From the NCBI RefSeq assembly GCF_021213805.1, contig NZ_JAJQJI010000001.1, positions 627,944 through 691,943 on the forward strand: a DNA stretch of 64,000 nucleotides, written 5' to 3'. Below, piece by piece: positions 39,686 to 48,476 of this stretch. The notes beneath the pieces were generated by a model. The model ran no database searches. It had not been told where the DNA came from and saw only the letters and a program-made list of their open reading frames with translations. Numbering within the stretch: position 1 is the first letter of the stretch; each line of letters starts with the position of its first letter. A program made the position numbers and the translations under genes. The stretch comes from Mycobacterium sp. MYCO198283 (GTDB lineage Bacteria; Actinomycetota; Actinomycetes; Mycobacteriales; Mycobacteriaceae).

Positions 39686-40627
39686 CTACCCCCGGTCGGC
39701 CGGGACGTGCGACCCCTCGACGATGGCGCTCGCCGAAAAGCCGAGCCGCGGATCCCGGTCGGCGAAGAAGGATCCCATCGACGCGGCGAGCGCGTCGATG
39801 TCCCACGCGTTGCCGTCGGCGGTGAACTGCTCGGCGATCACCGGCGCGGCCATCAGCGACACCGTCGGCCCGTAGACGATGAACAGCTGGCCGTTGACCT
39901 TCGCGGCGGCGGGCGAGGCGAGGAACCGCACCAGGGTCACGACGTGCTCCGGCGACAGGCCGTCGATCTCGCCGTCGGCCAGTTCCGGCGCCTCACCGAA
40001 CACACCCGCCGTCATGGACGTCCGGGCCCGCGGCGCGATGGCGTTGGCGCGCACGCCGTACCGCTCGAGCGCGCGCGCCGCGGACAGCGTCAAGTTGGTG
40101 ATGCCGGCCTTCGCGGCGCCGTAGTTGGCCTGTCCGGCCGGACCCGAGATGCCGGCCTCGGACGAGGTGTTGATCAGCCGGCCGTAGACCGTGCCGCTGT
40201 CGCTCTCCTTCGCCTTCGCGCGCCAGTAGGCGGCGGCGTTGCGGGTGAGCAGGAAGTGGCCGCGCAGGTGCACGGCGATGACGGCGTCCCACTCCTCGTC
40301 GGACAGGTTGAACAGCATCCGGTCGCGGGTGATGCCGGCGTTGTTGACGACGACGTGCAGGCCGCCGAGCGCTTCGGCCGCGGCCACCATCTCGTCGGCG
40401 GTGGCGCGTTCGCTGACGTCACCGGCCACCGCCACGGCCTTGCCGCCGGCGGCCGCGATCTCGTCGACGACATCGGAGCCCTCGAGCGCCTTAGCGATGT
40501 CGTTGACCACCACGCTGGCGCCGGAGCGGGCGAGGCCGATGGCCTCGGCGCGGCCCAGTCCGGCGGCGGCGCCGGTGACCACGGCGACCTTGCCGGAGAG
40601 GTCAGTCGAGCTGTCGTACGTCGTCAC
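39686..40627 (-). CDS. Steroid-linked SDR, Hsd4A/Rv3502c-like
   Basis: A 313-residue SDR with an N-terminal catalytic domain: VTGAAAGLGRAEA (about 17-29), NNAGITRD near 97, the catalytic Ser in NTSSEAG near 156, and YGAAK (about 169-173). The length and C-terminal extension (FADRDPRLGFSAS) match the hsd4A-type hydroxyacyl-CoA/17-beta-hydroxysteroid dehydrogenases at this place in M. tuberculosis (Rv3502c). Start GTG 40627, since the next in-frame codons upstream are not starts. It follows the fdxD gene by 14 bases in the same direction. Confidence 0.9.
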   Translation of the reverse strand: MTTYDSSTDLSGKVAVVTGAAAGLGRAEAIGLARSGASVVVNDIAKALEGSDVVDEIAAAGGKAVAVAGDVSERATADEMVAAAEALGGLHVVVNNAGITRDRMLFNLSDEEWDAVIAVHLRGHFLLTRNAAAYWRAKAKESDSGTVYGRLINTSSEAGISGPAGQANYGAAKAGITNLTLSAARALERYGVRANAIAPRARTSMTAGVFGEAPELADGEIDGLSPEHVVTLVRFLASPAAAKVNGQLFIVYGPTVSLMAAPVIAEQFTADGNAWDIDALAASMGSFFADRDPRLGFSASAIVEGSHVPADRG

Positions 40628-40641
40628 GTGAACTACTACCT

Positions 40642-40833
40642 CTAGTCTCTGCGGATCAGCGCCGCGCGGGGGCATTCGTTGATGGATTGTTCGGCCAGCC
40701 GCTCCAAGTCGGCGGGCACCTCGTCGACCTTCGTGACCGCGTAGTCGTCGTCGTCGAGATCGAACAGATCCGGGGCGATACCTACACACACCGCGTTGCC
40801 TTCGCAACGGTCCCGGTCTACTTCCACCCGCAT
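40642..40833 (-). CDS. fdxD: Ferredoxin FdxD
   Basis: A 63-residue ferredoxin, the same length as M. tuberculosis FdxD. Cys10, Cys16 and Cys54 (CEGNAVC and ECPRAAL) fit the CxxNxxC...CP pattern, where Asn13 replaces the second Cys of a 4Fe-4S cluster. It carries electrons to a P450, perhaps CYP142. The ATG at 40833 has GGAGGTT directly upstream. It diverges from fadE26, sharing a perfect KstR site. Confidence 0.94.
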   Translation of the reverse strand: MRVEVDRDRCEGNAVCVGIAPDLFDLDDDDYAVTKVDEVPADLERLAEQSINECPRAALIRRD

Positions 40834-40903
40834 GACAACCTCCCTGCGCTCGCTGGACGACATTGCGCCACCGGCCCCGATCGGCCGACCTGGACCCTAA
40901 GAC

Positions 40904-40917
40904 TAGAACGTGTTACA
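40904..40917. promoter_or_regulatory. KstR operator between fdxD and fadE26
   Basis: TAGAACGTGTTACA is an exact match to TNNAACNNGTTNNA. On the minus strand the terminal TA begins a TANNNT box (TAGTCT, 40905-40900) for fdxD. The same site is 46 bases before the fadE26 ATG, so one KstR dimer pair could repress both directions. Confidence 0.88.
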
Positions 40918-40963
40918 ACCGGATGGCCATCCGCCCAGCGGCCCGACCCGAAGGACGATTTCG

Positions 40964-42145
40964 ATGCGGATCAGTTACACGCCCGAGCAGGAGGAGCTGC
41001 GCCGCGAGCTGCGGTCGTACTTCGCCCAGCTGGCCACTCCCGAGCGGATGGAAGCACTCAACTCGTCCTCCGGCGAGATGGGCCGAGGCACCGTCTACCG
41101 CGACACTGTCGCTCAGATGGGCCGTGACGGCTGGCTCGCACTCGGCTGGCCGACGGAGTACGGCGGCCAGGCCCGTTCGACGATGGACCAGCTGATCTTC
41201 ACCGACGAGGCGGCGATCGCCGGCATCCCGGTTCCCTTCCTCACCATCAACAGCGTCGCGCCGACCATCATGGCGTTCGGCAGCGACGAGCAGAAGGCGT
41301 TCTTCCTGCCCCGCATCGCGTCGGGCGACCTGCACTTCTCGATCGGCTACTCCGAACCCGGCGCCGGCACCGACCTGGCCGCCCTGCGGACCACCGCGGT
41401 GCGCGACGGCGACGACTACGTCGTCAACGGGCAGAAGATGTGGACGTCGCTCATCGCCTACGCCGACTACGTGTGGCTGGCGGTGCGCACCAACCCCGAG
41501 GCGAAGAAGCACCGCGGCATCTCGATGCTCATCGTGCCGACGACGGCCGAGGGTTTCTCGTGGACGCCCGTACACACGATGGCCGGCGTCGACACCAGCG
41601 CCACCTACTACTCCGACGTGCGCGTGCCGGTGTCGAATCGGGTCGGCGAGGAGAACGCCGGCTGGAAGCTCGTCACCAACCAGCTCAACCACGAGCGGGT
41701 CGCGCTGGTGTCCGCGATGCCGCTCTTCCTCGCGCTCAACCAGGTTCGCGAATGGGCGCAGCACACCAAGGACGCGCGCGGCGTCCGGCTGATCGACCAC
41801 GAGTGGGTGCAGCTCAACCTCGCACGGGTGCACGCCAAGGCCGAGTACCTCAAGCTCATCAACTGGGAGCTCGCGTCGTCGGACGCCGCCGCACCGTCAC
41901 CGGCTGACGCCTCGGCAGCCAAGGTGTTCGGCACGGAGCTGGCCACCGAGGCCTACCGCCTGCTCATGGAGGTCCTCGGCCCGGCGGCGACGTTGCGGCA
42001 GGACGCCCCCGGCGCGCTGCTGCGCGGCCGCGTCGAGCGCATGCACCGCTCGGCGCTCATCCTCACCTTCGGCGGCGGCACCAACGAGGTGCAGCGCGAC
42101 ATCATCGGCATGGTGGCGCTCGGCCTGCCCCGGGCGAATCGATAG
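40964..42145 (+). CDS. fadE26: Acyl-CoA dehydrogenase FadE26 (ChsE4)
   Basis: A 393-residue FAD-dependent acyl-CoA dehydrogenase subunit. The signature YSEPGAGTDLAALRT is near residue 128, and the C-terminal GGGTNEVQRDIIG holds residues near the flavin. In M. tuberculosis FadE26-FadE27 form the heterotetramer ChsE4-ChsE5 that dehydrogenates the cholesterol side-chain CoA ester (established). ATG 40964 is preceded by AAGGA. It lies 8 bases before fadE27 and is controlled by the KstR site 46 bases upstream. Confidence 0.96.
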   Translation: MRISYTPEQEELRRELRSYFAQLATPERMEALNSSSGEMGRGTVYRDTVAQMGRDGWLALGWPTEYGGQARSTMDQLIFTDEAAIAGIPVPFLTINSVAPTIMAFGSDEQKAFFLPRIASGDLHFSIGYSEPGAGTDLAALRTTAVRDGDDYVVNGQKMWTSLIAYADYVWLAVRTNPEAKKHRGISMLIVPTTAEGFSWTPVHTMAGVDTSATYYSDVRVPVSNRVGEENAGWKLVTNQLNHERVALVSAMPLFLALNQVREWAQHTKDARGVRLIDHEWVQLNLARVHAKAEYLKLINWELASSDAAAPSPADASAAKVFGTELATEAYRLLMEVLGPAATLRQDAPGALLRGRVERMHRSALILTFGGGTNEVQRDIIGMVALGLPRANR

Positions 42146-42153
42146 GAGCAGCA

Positions 42154-43251
42154 ATGGATTTCAGCACCACCGAAGCCGCCGCCGACCTCGCCGGACTGGT
42201 CGGCACCATTGTCGGCGCCGTCTGCACGCCCGAACACCAGCGGCGCCTCGACGAGGCCGACCAGCGGTTCGACCGCACGCTGTGGGACAAGCTCGTCGAC
42301 GCCGACATCCTGTCCACCGCCTCGCCGGAGTCGGTGGGCGGGGGCGGTTTCGGTGTGCTCGAGCAGACCGCAGTGCTCACCGAACTCGGTCGGCAGTTGG
42401 CCGCCGTGCCGTACCTGGAATCGGTCGTGCTCGCTGCCGGCGCGCTGGCCCACTTCGGTGCCGAGGAGTTGCGCCGGCAGTGGGCGGTTCCCGCCGTCGG
42501 CGGTGAACACATCCTCACGGTGGCGCTCGACGGTGAACTCGGTGAGCCTCCGGTGCGGGCCACTCCCACCGGCGACGACCATCGGCTGACGGGCACCCGC
42601 ACGCAGGTGGCGTTCGCGCCGCTGGCCGATGCGTTCTTGGTGCCGGCCGAGCTCGACGGCGGCACCTCGGTGTTTGTGGTGAGCGCCGCCGACCCCGGCG
42701 TGATCGTGTCACCGCAGCCCACCACCGGCATGGGCTGCGTCGGGCTGCTCGAGCTGCGCGACGTGCGGCTGCCCGCCGGCCGGCTCGTGGGCGACCGCGC
42801 GGTGGCGGACTGGCTGGCGAGCCGGAAGGCGCTCGGCCACGCGGCGTTCCAGCTCGGGGTGCTGCAGCAGGCACTGCAGCTGACCGCCGGATACGCCCGC
42901 GAGCGCGAGCAATTCGACCGGCCCATCGGCAGCTTCCAGGCGGTGTCGCAGCGGTTGGCCGACGGCTACATCGACATCCAGGGCCTGCGGTTGTCGCTGC
43001 TACAGGCCGCTTGGCGGGTGTCGGAGGACCTGCCCGCCGACACCGAGGTGGCCACCGCCGCCTTTTGGGCGGCCGACGCCGGGCACCGTGTCGCGCACAC
43101 CGCCGTTCACGTGCACGGTGGCGTCGGCATCGACACCGACCACCCGATCCACCGTTACTTCCTGGCCGCGAAGCAGACCGAGTTCGCCGTCGGCGGCGCG
43201 GTGCGCCCACTGCTGCAGATCGGCCGGGAGCTGGCCGAGACACCCGCCTGA
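42154..43251 (+). CDS. fadE27: Acyl-CoA dehydrogenase FadE27 (ChsE5)
   Basis: A 365-residue acyl-CoA dehydrogenase partner of FadE26. It is more diverged: the usual FAD signature is weak, while the C-terminal VHVHGGVGIDTDHPIHRYF shows the family ending. In the known ChsE4-ChsE5 complex only one subunit supplies the catalytic base. The gene sits between fadE26 and fadD17, each with short gaps, so the three make one operon. Confidence 0.95.
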   Translation: MDFSTTEAAADLAGLVGTIVGAVCTPEHQRRLDEADQRFDRTLWDKLVDADILSTASPESVGGGGFGVLEQTAVLTELGRQLAAVPYLESVVLAAGALAHFGAEELRRQWAVPAVGGEHILTVALDGELGEPPVRATPTGDDHRLTGTRTQVAFAPLADAFLVPAELDGGTSVFVVSAADPGVIVSPQPTTGMGCVGLLELRDVRLPAGRLVGDRAVADWLASRKALGHAAFQLGVLQQALQLTAGYAREREQFDRPIGSFQAVSQRLADGYIDIQGLRLSLLQAAWRVSEDLPADTEVATAAFWAADAGHRVAHTAVHVHGGVGIDTDHPIHRYFLAAKQTEFAVGGAVRPLLQIGRELAETPA

Positions 43252-43266
43252 CGGCCGCTGACGGCG

Positions 43267-44763
43267 ATGGAGCGCGTTCCGACCGTCACCGAGCTGGTGC
43301 GGCCACTGGCCGAGGTGGACGACCGCGGGGTCCACTTCGAGGGCACCTTCACCAGCTGGCGAGCCTGCGTGCAGGCCGGCGCGGACCTGGCCGCGGCGCT
43401 GCACGCGCGCCTCGACCCCGATGCGCCCCCGCATGTCGGTGTGCTGCTGGGCAATACGCCGTTCTTCAACACCGTCCTGCTGGCCGCCGCAATGACGGGG
43501 ATCGTGCCGGTCGGCCTCAACCCGACCCGTCGCGGTGCGGCGCTGCGCCGAGACGCCGCCCACGCCGACTGCCAGCTGGTGCTCACCGACACGACGGACC
43601 TGCTCGACGGCGCCGTCGACGTCACGAGCCCGGCGTGGGCCGACGAGGTCCGCTCGTACGCAGGCGCGCCGGTGCGCTTCGACGATCCCGATCCGGCCGA
43701 CCTGTTCATGCTGATCTTCACCTCCGGGACCAGCGGCGATCCGAAAGCGGTGCGCTGCACGCACGCCAAGGTGGCGGTGCCCGGCCGCATGCTCGCAGCT
43801 AGGTTCGGGCTCGGCCCGGCCGACACCTGCTATCTCTCGATGCCGCTGTTCCACTCGAACGCGATCATGGCGGGCTGGTCGCCGGGCGTCGCGGCCGGCG
43901 CGTCGCTGGCGCTGCGGCGCAAGTTCTCGGCGTCGCAGTTCTTGCCCGACGTGCGGCGCTATCACGCCACGTATGCCAATTACGTCGGCAAGCCGCTGTC
44001 CTACATCCTCGCCACGCCGCAGCGGCCCGACGACGCTGACAATCCGCTGAAGGTGTTGTACGGCAACGAAGGTGCGCCCCGCGACCTCGACCGGTTCGCG
44101 AAGCGGTTCGGCGTCACGGTGGTCGACGGGTTCGGCTCCACCGAGGGCGGCGTCTCGATCGCCCGCACGCCGGATACCCCCGACGGCGCGCTCGGACCGC
44201 TCGGCGACGGAATCGACATCGTCGACGTCGACACCGGCGAGCCGTGCCCGCCCGGTGTGGTCGGCGAACTGGTCAACACCACCGGTCCCGGGCAGTTCGC
44301 GGGCTACTACCAGGACCCCGACGCCGAGGCGCAGCGGCTGGCCGGCGGGATCTATCACAGCGGTGACCTCGCCTACCGCGACGAGGCCGGCTACGCGTAT
44401 TTCGCCGGGCGCCTCGGTGATTGGATGCGGGTCGACGGCGAGAACCTGGGCACCGCGCCGATCGAGCGGGTGCTGCTGCGTCATCCCGACGTGGCCGAGG
44501 CCGCGGTGTACGGCATCCCCGCCCCCGACGGCGTCGGCGATCAGGTGATGGCCGCCCTCGTGCTTCGTGACGGCGCGGTGTTCGACCCCGACGCGTTCTG
44601 CGAATTCCTCTCGGAGCAGCCCGATCTGGGGCCCAAGCAGTGGCCGACGGCCGTGCGGGTGGGCACCACGCTTCCCCGCACCGTCACGTTCAAGGTGCTC
44701 AAGCGTCAGCTCGCCGCCGAGGGCCGCGATTGCGCCGACCCGGTGTACGCGCTGTCGCGCTAG
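43267..44763 (+). CDS. fadD17: Acyl-CoA synthetase FadD17
   Basis: A 498-residue AMP-binding ligase. The P-loop-like motif FTSGTSGDPKAVRC lies near residue 150; GFGSTEGGVSI near 292 and YRDEAGYAYFAGRLGDW near 371 mark the adenylation site and hinge. FadD17 activates shortened sterol side-chain acids as CoA thioesters in M. tuberculosis (established, substrate detail from memory). Third gene of the fadE26 operon; converges with the nitronate monooxygenase-like gene, with 5 bases between stops. Confidence 0.95.
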   Translation: MERVPTVTELVRPLAEVDDRGVHFEGTFTSWRACVQAGADLAAALHARLDPDAPPHVGVLLGNTPFFNTVLLAAAMTGIVPVGLNPTRRGAALRRDAAHADCQLVLTDTTDLLDGAVDVTSPAWADEVRSYAGAPVRFDDPDPADLFMLIFTSGTSGDPKAVRCTHAKVAVPGRMLAARFGLGPADTCYLSMPLFHSNAIMAGWSPGVAAGASLALRRKFSASQFLPDVRRYHATYANYVGKPLSYILATPQRPDDADNPLKVLYGNEGAPRDLDRFAKRFGVTVVDGFGSTEGGVSIARTPDTPDGALGPLGDGIDIVDVDTGEPCPPGVVGELVNTTGPGQFAGYYQDPDAEAQRLAGGIYHSGDLAYRDEAGYAYFAGRLGDWMRVDGENLGTAPIERVLLRHPDVAEAAVYGIPAPDGVGDQVMAALVLRDGAVFDPDAFCEFLSEQPDLGPKQWPTAVRVGTTLPRTVTFKVLKRQLAAEGRDCADPVYALSR

Positions 44764-44768
44764 CTCGG

Positions 44769-45890
44769 TCAGGCGCCCGCGATCCTGTCGAGGTGGCGGC
44801 GCGCCGTCTCGAACCCGTCGACCAGTTCGGCGATGATGTCGGCGACGGGGCGGATCTCGTTCATCCGGCCGACGATCTGGCCGACCGGCATGGCCACCGT
44901 CGTCGGATCGGTCGACTCGTTCATCCGTTGATGCGCCTCGCTGACCAGGATGTTCTGCAGTGGCATCGGCAGCGGCTCCGGAGCGTCGGGAGCATCCCAC
45001 GCGTCGGTCCAGCGGGTCTTGAGCAGCCGGGCCGGTTTGCCGGTGTAGATCCGGCGCCGCACGGTGTCCGCGGACGTCGCGCCAAGCAGCGCCTCCTGGA
45101 TCACCGAGACACCCGACTCGCGTCGCACGCCGAGGTCGTACTCGGCGGCGGTCAGCCACGCCGAACCCATCCACACGCCCTGCGCGCCGAGCGCGAGCGC
45201 GGCTGCCACCTGGCGGCCGGTGCCGATCCCGCCGGCGGCGAGTACGGGTGCGCGGCCCGCCAGGGCGTCGACGACTTCGGGGATGAGCACCATCGAGGCG
45301 ATCTCGCCGGTGTGGCCGCCGGCCTCATGGCCCTGGGCGACGACGATGTCGACGCCGTTGTCCGCATGGCGCAGTGCGTGTTTCGCGCTGCCGGCCAACG
45401 CCGCGACGGGCACGCCGGCCGCGTGCGCCTGGTCGATGACGTCCTTCGGCGGCGAGCCGAGCGCGTTGGCGATGAGCTTGATCGGGTGCTTGAGCGCCAC
45501 CTCGACGTGCGAACGCGCGACGGAGTGCAGCCAGCCGAGCACGCCCTCGGACTTCTGTTCGTCCTCGGGCAGCGGCGGCACACCGAGGTCGGCGAGCGTC
45601 TTGTCGACGAACTCGCGATGCGTCTGCGGGATGAGCTTGTCGATGTCGACGGCGCTGCCCTCGGTGGGGACCTTCGCGGGCATGACGATGTCGACGCCGT
45701 ACGGCTTGCCTTCGGTGTTCTCGTCCATCCACTGCAGGACGTCTTCGAGGTCGTCGGCGGCGTTGAAGCGCACGCAGCCCAGGACGCCGAGCCCGCCGGC
45801 CTTGCTCACGGCGGCGGCGACCTTCTCCGACGGCGTGAAGGCGAAGATCGGGTACTCGATGCCGAAGCGGTCACACAGCTCGGTACGCAT
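44769..45890 (-). CDS. FMN-dependent nitronate monooxygenase-like protein
   Basis: A 373-residue TIM-barrel flavoprotein of the 2-nitropropane dioxygenase/NMO family. Phosphate-binding strands GIGTGRQVAAAL near 222 and AQGHEAGGHTG near 190 are family features. Within steroid clusters such proteins can act as enoyl-CoA reductases (IpdC, encoded elsewhere), so a CoA-ester substrate is possible but unproven. Its ATG overlaps the fadD19 stop (ATGA), so it is co-translated with FadD19. Confidence 0.88.
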   Translation of the reverse strand: MRTELCDRFGIEYPIFAFTPSEKVAAAVSKAGGLGVLGCVRFNAADDLEDVLQWMDENTEGKPYGVDIVMPAKVPTEGSAVDIDKLIPQTHREFVDKTLADLGVPPLPEDEQKSEGVLGWLHSVARSHVEVALKHPIKLIANALGSPPKDVIDQAHAAGVPVAALAGSAKHALRHADNGVDIVVAQGHEAGGHTGEIASMVLIPEVVDALAGRAPVLAAGGIGTGRQVAAALALGAQGVWMGSAWLTAAEYDLGVRRESGVSVIQEALLGATSADTVRRRIYTGKPARLLKTRWTDAWDAPDAPEPLPMPLQNILVSEAHQRMNESTDPTTVAMPVGQIVGRMNEIRPVADIIAELVDGFETARRHLDRIAGA

Positions 45891-47536
45891 CACTTGCTCG
45901 CTCCCTGGACGTGCTTGGCGTCCACCTCGTCGGCCGGCCGCGACTCGGTCTGTTCCTTGGCCCACCGGTAGTCGGGCTTGCCGGCGGGCGTGCGCTGGAT
46001 GGTGTCGGTCCACCAGATCTTGCGCGGCACCTTGTATCCCGCGATCTCGTTGCGGACGAACGCGTCGAGATCGGCGAACGACGGCGTCGCGCCTTCGCGC
46101 CGCTGCACCACGGCGGCGACGCATTGCCCGTACCGCTCGTCGGGCACACCGACCACCAGCGCGTCGAATACGTCCGGGTGACCCTTGAGCGCGCCCTCGA
46201 CCTCTTCGGGGTAGATCTTCTCGCCGCCGGAATTGATCGACTGCGAGCCGCGGCCCAGCATCGTGACGCTGCCGTCGGCCTCGACTGTCGCGTAGTCGCC
46301 GGGGATCGCGTAGCGGACGCCGTTGATGGTGCGGAACGTCTCGGCCGTCTTCTTCTCGTCCTTGTAGTAGCCCAGCGGGATGTGCCCGCGCTTGGCGATC
46401 ATGCCGCGCACCCCGCTGCCGGGCTGGACCTCGTTGCCGTCGTCGTCGATCACCACGACGTTCCTGTCGATCGTGACGCGCGGGCCGCCGGTGTGCGTCT
46501 GGCCCTTCGCGACGACGCTCGACCCGCCGAAGCCGGTCTCCGAGGAGCCGATGGAGTCGGTGATGATGCGGTCGGGCAGCAGCTCCAGCAGCTGGTCCTT
46601 CAGCGCCGGCGAGAACAGCGCCGCCGTACTGGCGAGCAGGAACAGGTTCGACAGGTCATACCGGGCGCCGTTGGCTTCGAGCGCGTCGAGCAACGGGCGG
46701 GCCATCGCGTCGCCGGTGAAGAACAACAGGTTCACCTTGTGCCGCTCGCAGGTGCGCCACACCTCGTCCGGATCGAATTCGGGCGCCAACACCACCGTCT
46801 GCCCGCCGAACAACGCCATCCAGGTGGCGCTCTGGGTGGCGCCGTGGATCATCGGCGGAATGGGGTACCGGATCATCGGTGCGTTCTCGGCCGCCTGCTT
46901 GGCCAGGCCGTACTCGTCGGCGATCGGCTCGCCCGTCGCAAAGTCGGTGCCGCCGAACAACACTCGGTAGATGTCCTCGTGACGCCACATGACGCCCTTC
47001 GGGAAGCCCGTCGTGCCGCCGGTGTAGAGCAGATAGATGTCGTCCGCGCTGCGCGGACCGAAGTCCCGCTCGGGCGAGCCCTGCTCCAACGCAGCGTCGA
47101 ATGCCACGCCGCCGTAGCTGGAGAAGTCCTCGCTGCTGCCGTCTTCGACCACGACCACCGTCTGCAGCGACGGCACGTCGGGCAGCACATTGGCGACCCG
47201 CGGGCTGTACTGCCGCTCGTGGATCAGCGCCACCATGTCCGAGTTGTCGAACAGGTACTTCAGCTCACCCTCGACGTAGCGGAAGTTCACGTTGACGCCG
47301 ATGGCGCCGGCCTTCACCACGGCCACCATCGCGATGACGATCTCGATGCGGTTCCGGGAGTACAGGCCGACCTTGTCGTCCTTTCGCACCCCTCGGTCGA
47401 GCAGGAAGTGCGCCAGCCGGTTGGCCTTCTCCTCCAGCTGGGCGTAGGTCAGCTGTTCGTCGCCGCAGATCAGGGCGACGCGGTCAGGCACGGCGTCGAT
47501 GGCGTGCTCGGCGAGGTCGGCGATGTTGAGGGCCAC
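45890..47536 (-). CDS. fadD19: Steroid acyl-CoA synthetase FadD19
   Basis: A 548-residue AMP-binding ligase, the same length as M. tuberculosis FadD19. YLLYTGGTTGFPKGVMW is near residue 170, and DSIGSSETGFGGS near 325 and YRWAKEQ near the C-terminus complete the fold. FadD19 activates the C27 side-chain acid of cholesterol and related sterols (established in actinobacteria). The GTG start at 47536 lies six bases after a TANNNT box that overlaps the KstR operator, so the mRNA is probably leaderless. Confidence 0.96.
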   Translation of the reverse strand: MALNIADLAEHAIDAVPDRVALICGDEQLTYAQLEEKANRLAHFLLDRGVRKDDKVGLYSRNRIEIVIAMVAVVKAGAIGVNVNFRYVEGELKYLFDNSDMVALIHERQYSPRVANVLPDVPSLQTVVVVEDGSSEDFSSYGGVAFDAALEQGSPERDFGPRSADDIYLLYTGGTTGFPKGVMWRHEDIYRVLFGGTDFATGEPIADEYGLAKQAAENAPMIRYPIPPMIHGATQSATWMALFGGQTVVLAPEFDPDEVWRTCERHKVNLLFFTGDAMARPLLDALEANGARYDLSNLFLLASTAALFSPALKDQLLELLPDRIITDSIGSSETGFGGSSVVAKGQTHTGGPRVTIDRNVVVIDDDGNEVQPGSGVRGMIAKRGHIPLGYYKDEKKTAETFRTINGVRYAIPGDYATVEADGSVTMLGRGSQSINSGGEKIYPEEVEGALKGHPDVFDALVVGVPDERYGQCVAAVVQRREGATPSFADLDAFVRNEIAGYKVPRKIWWTDTIQRTPAGKPDYRWAKEQTESRPADEVDAKHVQGASK

Positions 47537-47546
47537 GGCACCAAAC

Positions 47547-47560
47547 TAGAACGTGTTACA
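47547..47560. promoter_or_regulatory. KstR operator between fadD19 and echA19, with overlapping -10
   Basis: TAGAACGTGTTACA is a perfect consensus match. On the minus strand the final TA starts TAGTTT (47548-47543), a -10 box six bases before the fadD19 GTG. Toward echA19 the leader is 44 bases long and has a GGAGG ribosome-binding site. Confidence 0.88.
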
Positions 47561-47603
47561 TTTCGAGACAAGTCCGTGGCACCGACGCTGGGAGGCCTGT
47601 TCC

Positions 47604-48404
47604 GTGAGCGAGTCCGACGACACCCCCGACGCCCTCATCGAGCAGCGCGGACACACGCTCATCCTGACGCTGAACCGGCCCGCGGCCCGCAACGCGCTCT
47701 CCACCGAGATGCTGCAGATCATGGTCGAGGCGTGGGACCGCGTGGACAACGATCCGGAGATCCGCTCCTGCATCCTGACCGGGGCCGGCGGCTACTTCTG
47801 CGCCGGCATGGATCTCAAGGCAGCAACCGCCAAGCCGCCGGGCGACTCGTTCAAGGACGGCAGCTACGACCCGTCGCGCATCGACGGCCTGCTCAAGGGG
47901 CGCCGGTTGACCAAGCCGCTGATCGCCGCGGTCGAAGGCCCGGCCATCGCCGGCGGCACCGAGATCCTGCAGGGCACCGACATCCGCGTCGCCGGCGAGA
48001 GCGCGAAATTCGGCATCTCGGAGGCCAAGTGGAGCCTGTATCCGATGGGCGGGTCGGCCGTGCGGCTCGTCCGGCAGATCCCGTACACCATCGCGTGCGA
48101 CCTGCTGCTCACCGGCCGTCACATCACCGCCGCCGAGGCGCTGGACTACGGGTTGATCGGCTACGTGGTGCCCGACGGCTCGGCGCTCGACAAAGCCCTC
48201 GAGATCGCCGAGGTCATCAACAACAACGGCCCGCTCGCGGTGCAGGCCATCCTGCGGTCGATCCGCGAGACCGAGGGCCTGCACGAAAACGATGCGTTCA
48301 AGATCGACACGAAGATCGGCATCGAGGTGTTCCTCAGCGACGACGCGAAGGAAGGCCCACGGGCGTTCAAGGAGAAGCGCCCGCCGCAGTTCAAGATGCG
48401 CTGA
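47604..48404 (+). CDS. echA19: Enoyl-CoA hydratase EchA19
   Basis: A 266-residue crotonase in the cholesterol side-chain pathway; M. tuberculosis EchA19 hydrates steroid enoyl-CoA esters (established). [10 protein letters not shown] near residue 67 and [11 protein letters not shown] near 116 form the oxyanion hole. The GTG start at 47604 follows GGAGG with eight bases between; upstream in-frame codons lie in the KstR promoter. It ends shortly before the palindromic element at 48421 and the convergent DUF559 gene. Confidence 0.95.
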   Translation: MSESDDTPDALIEQRGHTLILTLNRPAARNALSTEMLQIMVEAWDRVDNDPEIRSCILTGAGGYFCAGMDLKAATAKPPGDSFKDGSYDPSRIDGLLKGRRLTKPLIAAVEGPAIAGGTEILQGTDIRVAGESAKFGISEAKWSLYPMGGSAVRLVRQIPYTIACDLLLTGRHITAAEALDYGLIGYVVPDGSALDKALEIAEVINNNGPLAVQAILRSIRETEGLHENDAFKIDTKIGIEVFLSDDAKEGPRAFKEKRPPQFKMR

Positions 48405-48420
48405 GTGTTCGTCCTGTCGC

Positions 48421-48476
48421 CGAGCGTCACCTCATGGCGGGATTCACGCCGTCAGACCGCCACCAGTTGACGCTCG
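48421..48476. repeat. Symmetric REP-like hairpin element
   Basis: Outer arms CGAGCGTCA (48421-48429) and TGACGCTCG (48468-48476) pair perfectly. Inner arms TGGCGG (48435-48440) and CCGCCA (48457-48462) also pair, with five-base internal loops on both sides and a 16-base apical loop. It lies between convergent genes, over the last codons of the DUF559 gene, so it may end transcription from both sides or be a mobile REP unit. Confidence 0.65.

Noticed and set aside
43000..45174. 724-aa open frame on the minus strand over fadE27 and fadD17
   Set aside because: Antisense to two genes with clear acyl-CoA dehydrogenase and AMP-binding motifs; no domain of its own.
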